Positions 58,519 to 64,000 of a DNA stretch of 64,000 nt are shown piece after piece. The stretch spans positions 4,960,001 through 5,024,000 of the forward strand of contig JAYKYS010000011.1 in NCBI GenBank assembly GCA_036924285.1, given 5' to 3'. The position numbers and the translations under genes are program-made. This DNA is from Asterella californica (Eukaryota; Streptophyta; Marchantiopsida; Marchantiales; Aytoniaceae). Within the stretch, counting starts at the first letter, position 1; each line of letters begins with the position of its first letter. The notes under the pieces were generated by a model that saw only the letters and a program-made list of their open reading frames with translations, did not search any database and was not told the DNA's origin.

Positions 58519-59891
58519 TTTCGCGCCATTTGGCGGCTACATGCTTGACTTCTACTCCGACGCTTAGGTTTTGTAGTTCTAGAAGTTAGCTCATACTACT
58601 TCTAGTCCTTTATATATATGTTTGACACCTTTGCATACGGTGTTAATACTATTTTGAGTCCTAGTAGGCTGATAGTATGTTAGTTATCTTGTTCAAGCAT
58701 TTGTGCGCTTGTGCAAGTGACTTCTTACTTGTCTATGACGTTCAATGTACATAACTTAGGGTTTCCATGCTGATAGTGGTTTGAGCTCATGGGTTGTACT
58801 TACTTGTCGCCCATGCACGCTTTCTAGCTAATTTAAGTTATTTTTCAGGGCTATGTGTCATTTTAGGTAGTTTAAGTTTTACGCTGGCACTCTAAGGGGC
58901 TTGACGTGGTAGCTTATGAGTGTAGATAAGTTACCAGGTAGTTTAAGGCACAAAAGGACAGTCAAGTGGAGCTATGAACTCCCATTGGTCCATTTTTGTC
59001 TTTTGTAAAACTCTAAGTTTAGAAATAGAGCTCTAGAGGAGAGTTCGAAGAATTGGTGAGGGATCTTCGAAATCTGAGAACACAGGAAGAGAGAGCTCGT
59101 CGTGCCAAGCACTGTCAGTGAAATTTTTGCTCGATTTGGATCAATAAACAAGGAGTTATGCCCAATTGAAGTTCGGATTGTGCCAAAACTGCATCACTTT
59201 TGTTGATTTTGGGGTTTTCGGTGCCAATTGCAGCAGAATTGAGGAAATCACTTCAAAACTTCGTGGTTGCGTTCACTGTCAGGAGGGCTACGACTGTCCA
59301 AAAAGTTTCGAATCATTTGATTAATTGAGTAATTCAGGGCGGCCGCTGAAGCAGAGGGGGTCTGAAAAGCTCTTAATCTAGAGCAGCGACTTTAGAGAAG
59401 GAGATCTGGAGTTCTACAAACAATCAGGAGTCCCAACTTCACAGGGATGTTCAGCACCCTGTAGACTTCAAATACTGTGAGAAGATTTGAAATTCATCGA
59501 GCCAATTCTCTGTTCTATGTCTGAATAGCTATCTAGGTACCAGAAATTGCCATAATTCTCTTATTCAGAACTTTTCTGTTCATATCTCCGTGTCAGAATT
59601 TGATCTCAGGTTGAAACTTCGTCTGTGAGTTCAGTAGTACCTCATTTGCATGTAGGGGAAGTTTAGAAGTCTAAACCTTCATAGTTTTCCTCTCTTTGAG
59701 TGTCAAAGTTCACCGCTTAAGCCTATTACTACCAGTGAGACCTAAATTTCGCTTTTTGAGCATATCAGAGGATCCTACACTCCTGTGTGAGTGTTTATAG
59801 CTCCTGTTGTGACCTGAAAGCCAACCTCTTGAGTAAACAACCACAGCCAGAAGCCCGGCGCTTTCCTAGGTAGACGGATCACACTCCGACA
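58519..59891 (+). repeat. 3' LTR of element C
   Basis: Same length as the 5' copy. Starts TTTCGCGCC where the 5' copy has TGTCGCGCC, so the terminal TG is lost by one substitution. Confidence 0.93.
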
Positions 59892-60742
59892 ACGGGCTGA
59901 AACATGAGTCTCAGACATAGGTCTGAGACGTGGGTCCGAGACGCAGACGAACCACAGGGTTCGACCCTGGGTCTGGACCACAGGTTTTCGGAAAAACTGC
60001 TAAGTGTTGGAGCTCCAGGGACGTTTTAGGTCGTGGACGGAGCTCCACGTAAGATCTCGAGGCGAATGAGGTATCATTGGAAAGGTCTCGTCGAGAGCTT
60101 TCCAGTGATATATAACACTCCTCGATCTGACCTCCGAGATGGAAGTTATGGCCGAACCACAATCGGGTTGTGGTATAATTTTCAGGGACCAAAGAGGAGG
60201 GCGGGGCCGCCGATCCCCAGAAGTATATATGAGGGGGGCTCGATGCCTGGGTGGGTCAGGACGAGTCACCCGACCCCAGGGTTCGGCGGGCGGACTCTGG
60301 GGGCATGAGGTGATGGCTGGGCCGGTTCCAAGGTACGTTCCGATCGAGACTTCGATGTCTGGACTTAGGAACGATGCAAGGGCTGGGGCAAGACTAGGGA
60401 ACGAGTCGGCGGGTTAGACCACCGTTCGGGAGCCTAGACCCAGACGGACATCACGGACGGTTGGGCCGCTAGGTGTGCTGGAGGCACCGTTTAGGACCCT
60501 GGACTTTATGGGAAGTCCGCCCCAAGTCATATTGTGACTTGCTCATGTTTGGGACCGACTTAGGCGGATCCAAGTCGGGAAGTAGGATTGCTGAGCTTGA
60601 TGATTAGGGAGACGGTCCGGCTCCGGTCCGGACCAAACAGAACTAAGGTAAGTGGTACATGGACGCTAACTTGTGATTGTGTTTGCAGGTTAGCGGTGTA
60701 AAGTTTGCGACCTACTGAGCTAGAGCTTCCGCTGGCGCAACA
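59892..60742 (+). repeat. 5' LTR of element D, second part
   Basis: Continuation after element C. The end at ACA (60740-60742) is chosen as the inverse of the TGT start; it lies 21 bp before the primer site, so an end a few bases further on is possible. GC-rich, with open frames but no gene. Confidence 0.6.
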
Positions 60743-60763
60743 AGGCGGTAGGTGCGCGAAAAG

Positions 60764-60776
60764 TGGTATCAGAGCC
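60764..60776 (+). promoter_or_regulatory. Primer binding site, initiator-Met tRNA type (element D)
   Basis: TGGTATCAGAGCC is the standard plant LTR-element primer site complementary to the 3' end of initiator-Met tRNA. It starts first-strand synthesis. Confidence 0.92.
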
Positions 60777-60882
60777 GACGCTTCGGTGAGCGAGAACTTG
60801 AGGTAGCGGCTGAAGGCTAGACGCTTGAGGAGGGACGCGAGACACGAAGCGGATCAGCGTTTCTAGGTGAACACTTGGAGCG

Positions 60883-60975
60883 ATGGCCGAGGACGGACAA
60901 AGTTCCAGGAGGAAGACCAAGAAACGAGGAGCGGCTAACGGGAACAGATCGACTCGAGCTAGCCCCGAGGCATAG
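60883..60975 (+). pseudogene. Gag N-terminus of element D, closed by TAG
   Basis: ATG at 60883 gives 30 codons of basic sequence (MAEDGQSSRRKTKKRG) and then TAG at 60973-60975. The frame past the stop stays open and runs into the main gag-pol, so the natural gag start is probably 60883 and the TAG a nonsense change (CAG to TAG would fit). Reinitiation at 61126 or stop readthrough could still give gag. Confidence 0.6.
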
Positions 60976-61125
60976 TCAGGGGACGACAACCGACAACCTT
61001 CGCCCCAACGTCAAGGGAGCCCTGTACCAGCTGCGGTATCGGTGCAGCAAGATGGAGTCTTGCCAGCGGTACCCAACGATTCGGGCACGGACAGTCAAGG
61101 AGCCTTGTATGCGGAACTCATCAAG

Positions 61126-64000
61126 ATGATGAAGACCATGCAGGAAGGCATGGCCTCCAGGGATAAACGTATCGCCGAGCTTGAGGCAGGCCAAGGAAGT
61201 TCCTCGTCTACCAGGAAGCTTTGTAAGACGAATTTGCCGACCCCGTTTTCAAGTATAGGACGGGCTCGCAAGGTTAAGGATTTCTTAACTGAGTTGGATC
61301 TATACTTTGAGGCGCAACAGGCTAAGGAATCTGACAAGGTGAGAGCGGCGGTAACGTTCCTGAAGGACCATGCGCTTCTCTGGTGGACTGCATACCGGGA
61401 TGAGCATGCCTTGACTGTCTCGGAGCTTAGTTGGAAGGAGTTCAAGGAGTTGCTTGCAGGACGATTCACTCCGGAATATCAAAGGATTCGGGACGGTGTC
61501 GAGTTGGTGAGACTGAAGCAGACGGGGACCTTAAGCGCTTACGTGCGCGAGTTCAGTGCCAAGCTGGATTCGTTCTCCAAGTGGACTGAGGAGACCAAGA
61601 TATGTATATTCATTGGCGGACTCAAGTCTAGCTCGGAGAAGGCTCTCTTTCGGATGCCAAAGCTACCAGAGACAAGTGCCGAACTTTTGAAACTAGCGGA
61701 GCGAATTGGAGACGACGAAGTCCAGCAACAGAAACCCTTTGAACCACGCAGCACGGACAAGTTCCAAAAGAAGAACAAGGGCTTCAAGCGACAGTGGGAT
61801 GGGGGTGAGAAGGATCGGAAAGATACTTCTGCCCCGGCAGCAAAGCGGCAGCAAACAGGAATAAAACCTAAGGGGCAGACACCTCAGAAGGGCAATGGCG
61901 CTAAGTTTACTTGCTACAACTGTGGCGAGGCGGGCCATATTGCTAAGGGGTGTACGAAACCTAAGGTTAGTAACTGTAGCATGAGTGCGTTTGTTGCAAA
62001 GGACTTGTTGGAGGGCCAGATGACTGTGACCTTGAGAACCACGAAGAAGACGTCGGGATTGATGTTTCTACAAGCCAAGGTTGCTAACCGTGATGTTACT
62101 TTTCTTGTGGACACAGGAGCGACTCACTCCTTCATAAGTCCGAAGTTGGTGAAGAAGTTGGGCTTGTCTACCTCCAAGGCAGACAAGCCTATTCAGGTGC
62201 GCTTTGCCAAGGGCAAGACGTACCAAACTTCTGAAGTAGCCTTGGACGTACGATTTGTGTGTGGGAAGTTGGAGTTCACAGAGAACTTCACGGTGTGCGA
62301 GATGGATGATATCCATGCGGTTTTGGGGAACACTTTCTTAGATAGGTTCGACGTGGAACTTAGACGGAGACCTTTGAGGTTGAATGTCAGAGTTAAAGGG
62401 CGGAAGCTGGGAGTGAGGCTGATCCGGAAGGCGCGGAAGATTGATGACTTTGCGGTGAATTTGATCAAAGGCAAACAGATGGACTTCAACGACGGAGTCA
62501 TGTGTTTGATGCGGGTTGCAGATTTGATGGCGGGTGACGGACAAGAGGAAACATTAGGAGACGCGACTAAACTTCCGGAGGTGCTTCGCGAAGTGATTAA
62601 GGAGTTTGAGGATGTCTTGACGGACGAGTTACCTGCTGAGTTACCTCCAAGGCGGGTGGTGGATCACAAGATCGAGGTCTTGCCAGGATCAGAACCACCT
62701 TCCAAAGCCCCTTATCGACTCAATCAGGTGGAACTCCTTGAGTTGAAAAGACAACTCGGCGAGCTATTAGCGCGGGGATATATTCGAACCAGCAAGTCAC
62801 CTTATGGAGCCCCAGTTCTTTTTGCAAAGAAGAAGGATGGGAAGTTACGACTCTGCGTAGATTATCGTGCACTCAATAAGGTGACGGTGAAGAATAACTA
62901 TCCCTTGCCAAGGATAGATGACCTCTTTGATAGGTTAGCGGGTGCGAAGTACTTCAGCAGGATAGACTTGAAGTCAGGATATTACCAGATCCGGATAGCT
63001 GACCCAGATGTTGAGAAGACCGCTTGTCGAACCAGTTACGGATCGTTTGAATTCGTGGTGATGCCATTTGGACTCTGCAACGTCCCTTCGACGTTCACTA
63101 CATTGATGAACACAATTTTTCGCGAGGAGATGGATGAGTTTGTCATCGTTTACATCGACGACATCTTGATCTATTCCAAAACCTTGGAGTCGCACGCGGA
63201 GCAGCTACGGGTGGTGTTGACGAAGCTGCGGGAGCATAAGCTGTTTGCCAACATTGACAAGAGTGAGTTCGGTTTGGAGCGCATTAACTTCTTGGGACAT
63301 GTAATTAGTGCAGAAGGAGTCGGTCCGGATATGCAGAAGGTGGATGCGATTGTGACTTGGGAGCCTCCGACTACAGTGAAGGGGATGCGGCGATTCTTAG
63401 GATTGGCGCAGTTCTACCGCAAGTATGTGAAGGGGTTTTCAAAGATCGCGAACCCGCTGACGGACTGGACGGGCAAAGACGCACAGGTAAGTTGGACCAA
63501 GGAGGTGGATGATGCGTTTCAGACGATCAAAGCTATTTTGTCAAAGGCGCCAGTATTGAAGCTGCCGGAGTTCGACAAACCATTCGAGGTGCACACGGAC
63601 GCGAGCGACTATGTGATTGGCGGAGTGTTGGTGCAGGATGGAAAACCTGTAGCGTACGAAAGCAAAAAGCTATCTGGGACAGAGAGTCGATGGCCGACTC
63701 ACGAGAAGGAACTGTTTGCGGTGGTTCATTGCTTGAGGAAATGGCGGCATTACTTGGGACTTCACAAGACCCAAGTGTATACTGATAACATCTCGCTCAA
63801 GTACTTTGAAACACAAGATCGGGTGACGCCAAAGCAACTACGGTGGCATGATACCTTGACGCTCATGAATGTGGAATTAATCCACAAAGCGGGAAAGGAC
63901 AATGTGGTTCCTGACGCCTTGAGTCGCAAGGAGGAATATCTTCCATCGTCAACACAGATTTTGCGAGCTATGTATCCTAAGGTGTCAGATTTGGAGAGGC
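61126..64000 (+). CDS. Gag-pol polyprotein of element D (partial at the window end)
   Basis: No stop from 60976 to 64000; the first ATG is 61126. Gag core ([19 protein letters not shown]), CCHC knuckle [14 protein letters not shown] at residues 263-276, aspartic protease [11 protein letters not shown] with Asp at 329, RT with [36 protein letters not shown] and active site [10 protein letters not shown] (about 675-684), RNase H with [15 protein letters not shown] (first Asp at 825), then the linker [13 protein letters not shown]. Integrase would follow beyond the window. All catalytic residues I can check are present, so this copy could be recent. CNVPSTF and NVVPDALS differ slightly from the usual CNAPATF and NVVADALS. 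Classic Ty3 type, unlike A, B and C. Confidence 0.93.
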   Translation, partial: MMKTMQEGMASRDKRIAELEAGQGSSSSTRKLCKTNLPTPFSSIGRARKVKDFLTELDLYFEAQQAKESDKVRAAVTFLKDHALLWWTAYRDEHALTVSELSWKEFKELLAGRFTPEYQRIRDGVELVRLKQTGTLSAYVREFSAKLDSFSKWTEETKICIFIGGLKSSSEKALFRMPKLPETSAELLKLAERIGDDEVQQQKPFEPRSTDKFQKKNKGFKRQWDGGEKDRKDTSAPAAKRQQTGIKPKGQTPQKGNGAKFTCYNCGEAGHIAKGCTKPKVSNCSMSAFVAKDLLEGQMTVTLRTTKKTSGLMFLQAKVANRDVTFLVDTGATHSFISPKLVKKLGLSTSKADKPIQVRFAKGKTYQTSEVALDVRFVCGKLEFTENFTVCEMDDIHAVLGNTFLDRFDVELRRRPLRLNVRVKGRKLGVRLIRKARKIDDFAVNLIKGKQMDFNDGVMCLMRVADLMAGDGQEETLGDATKLPEVLREVIKEFEDVLTDELPAELPPRRVVDHKIEVLPGSEPPSKAPYRLNQVELLELKRQLGELLARGYIRTSKSPYGAPVLFAKKKDGKLRLCVDYRALNKVTVKNNYPLPRIDDLFDRLAGAKYFSRIDLKSGYYQIRIADPDVEKTACRTSYGSFEFVVMPFGLCNVPSTFTTLMNTIFREEMDEFVIVYIDDILIYSKTLESHAEQLRVVLTKLREHKLFANIDKSEFGLERINFLGHVISAEGVGPDMQKVDAIVTWEPPTTVKGMRRFLGLAQFYRKYVKGFSKIANPLTDWTGKDAQVSWTKEVDDAFQTIKAILSKAPVLKLPEFDKPFEVHTDASDYVIGGVLVQDGKPVAYESKKLSGTESRWPTHEKELFAVVHCLRKWRHYLGLHKTQVYTDNISLKYFETQDRVTPKQLRWHDTLTLMNVELIHKAGKDNVVPDALSRKEEYLPSSTQILRAMYPKVSDLER

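Larger units (their letters stand above)
51668..59891 (+). mobile_element. Element C: young Ty3 retrotransposon nested in element D
   Basis: 8,224 bp. LTRs 51668-53040 and 58519-59891 are both exactly 1,373 bp; I found two differences (base 2, G versus T, and one in AGGTTTGG versus AGGTTTTG). The insertion is flanked by ACGG on both sides (51664-51667; 59892-59895), or AACGG if the final A is counted as target. Same lineage as A and B by gag and pol, but its LTR is otherwise unlike A's. Coding frames are interrupted in at least four places and the integrase end is deleted, so it probably needed proteins from a complete relative. Confidence 0.95.
51433..64000 (+). mobile_element. Element D: Ty3 retrotransposon, 5' LTR split by element C, runs off the window
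   Basis: Starts TGTCGCGCCCCTC at 51433. Element C interrupts its LTR at 51667/59892. The LTR resumes, ends at about 60742 (ACA), and is followed by an initiator-Met tRNA primer site and gag-pol. The domain order protease, RT, RNase H and the RT sequence (YIDD) place it in Ty3/Gypsy. The window ends before integrase, so a chromodomain cannot be judged. Confidence 0.85.

Noticed and set aside
59920..60300. Open frames on both strands in the second part of element D's LTR
   Set aside because: GC-rich LTR sequence; no conserved protein features and position inside an LTR.
1..64000. CRISPR arrays, bacterial operons, tRNA and full rRNA genes
   Set aside because: No regularly spaced direct repeats with unique spacers, no bacterial-type gene clusters, and no complete tRNA or rRNA gene recognised; only the partial 5S-like fragment was found.

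Overview
The window reads as nuclear DNA of a land plant. It holds one well-formed gene for a DRB2-type double-stranded-RNA-binding protein with GT-AG introns, a short run of the plant telomere repeat TTTAGGG, CT-rich leader sequence, and many LTR retrotransposons, one with a plant-type initiator-Met tRNA primer site. One host gene in 64 kb, together with a divergent Ty3 lineage, makes a non-flowering plant (moss, liverwort, lycophyte or fern) my best guess, but the species is not fixed by what I can see.

Layout. 1-4.6 kb: no supportable gene. 4.6-8.1 kb: the DRB2-like gene on the minus strand (three coding exons, an intron in the 5' leader, a CT-rich leader and GC-rich promoter area). 8.1-20 kb: intergenic DNA with two adjacent hairpins, two TIR elements sharing GTGTCAAAGTT ends, an interstitial telomere repeat, a GA microsatellite and a few short coding-like fragments. 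20.0-22.0 kb: a decayed plus-strand locus whose broken frames carry, in order and at normal spacing, the three motifs of an HUH rolling-circle replication initiator (Rep). Two 37-bp direct repeats and a perfect stem-loop lie just upstream. 22-37 kb: AT-rich intergenic DNA with minisatellites, a diverged duplication and a possible non-LTR retrotransposon remnant.

37.4-64 kb is a retrotransposon cluster. Copy B (37.4-40.4 kb) is a 5'-truncated, heavily mutated Ty3 element. Element A (41,235-51,271) is a complete but decayed relative with about 2.0-kb LTRs that contain 157-bp tandem repeats. After a 5S-rRNA-like fragment, element D starts at 51,433. Its 5' LTR is split by element C (51,668-59,891), a very young insertion of the A/B lineage with 1,373-bp LTRs that differ at only two places I found. 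D resumes at 59,892 with the rest of its LTR, the primer site and a long gag-pol frame that runs off the window end.

A, B and C form one unusual Ty3 lineage. In A and C the protease active site reads D-H-(G/A)-S-E, C has FLDD at the reverse-transcriptase active site, and a conserved stem-loop just before the polypurine tract differs between A and C by two compensatory base-pair changes. C has near-identical LTRs yet carries frameshifts, a stop and an integrase deletion, so it was probably moved by proteins from another copy, unless some breaks are assembly errors.
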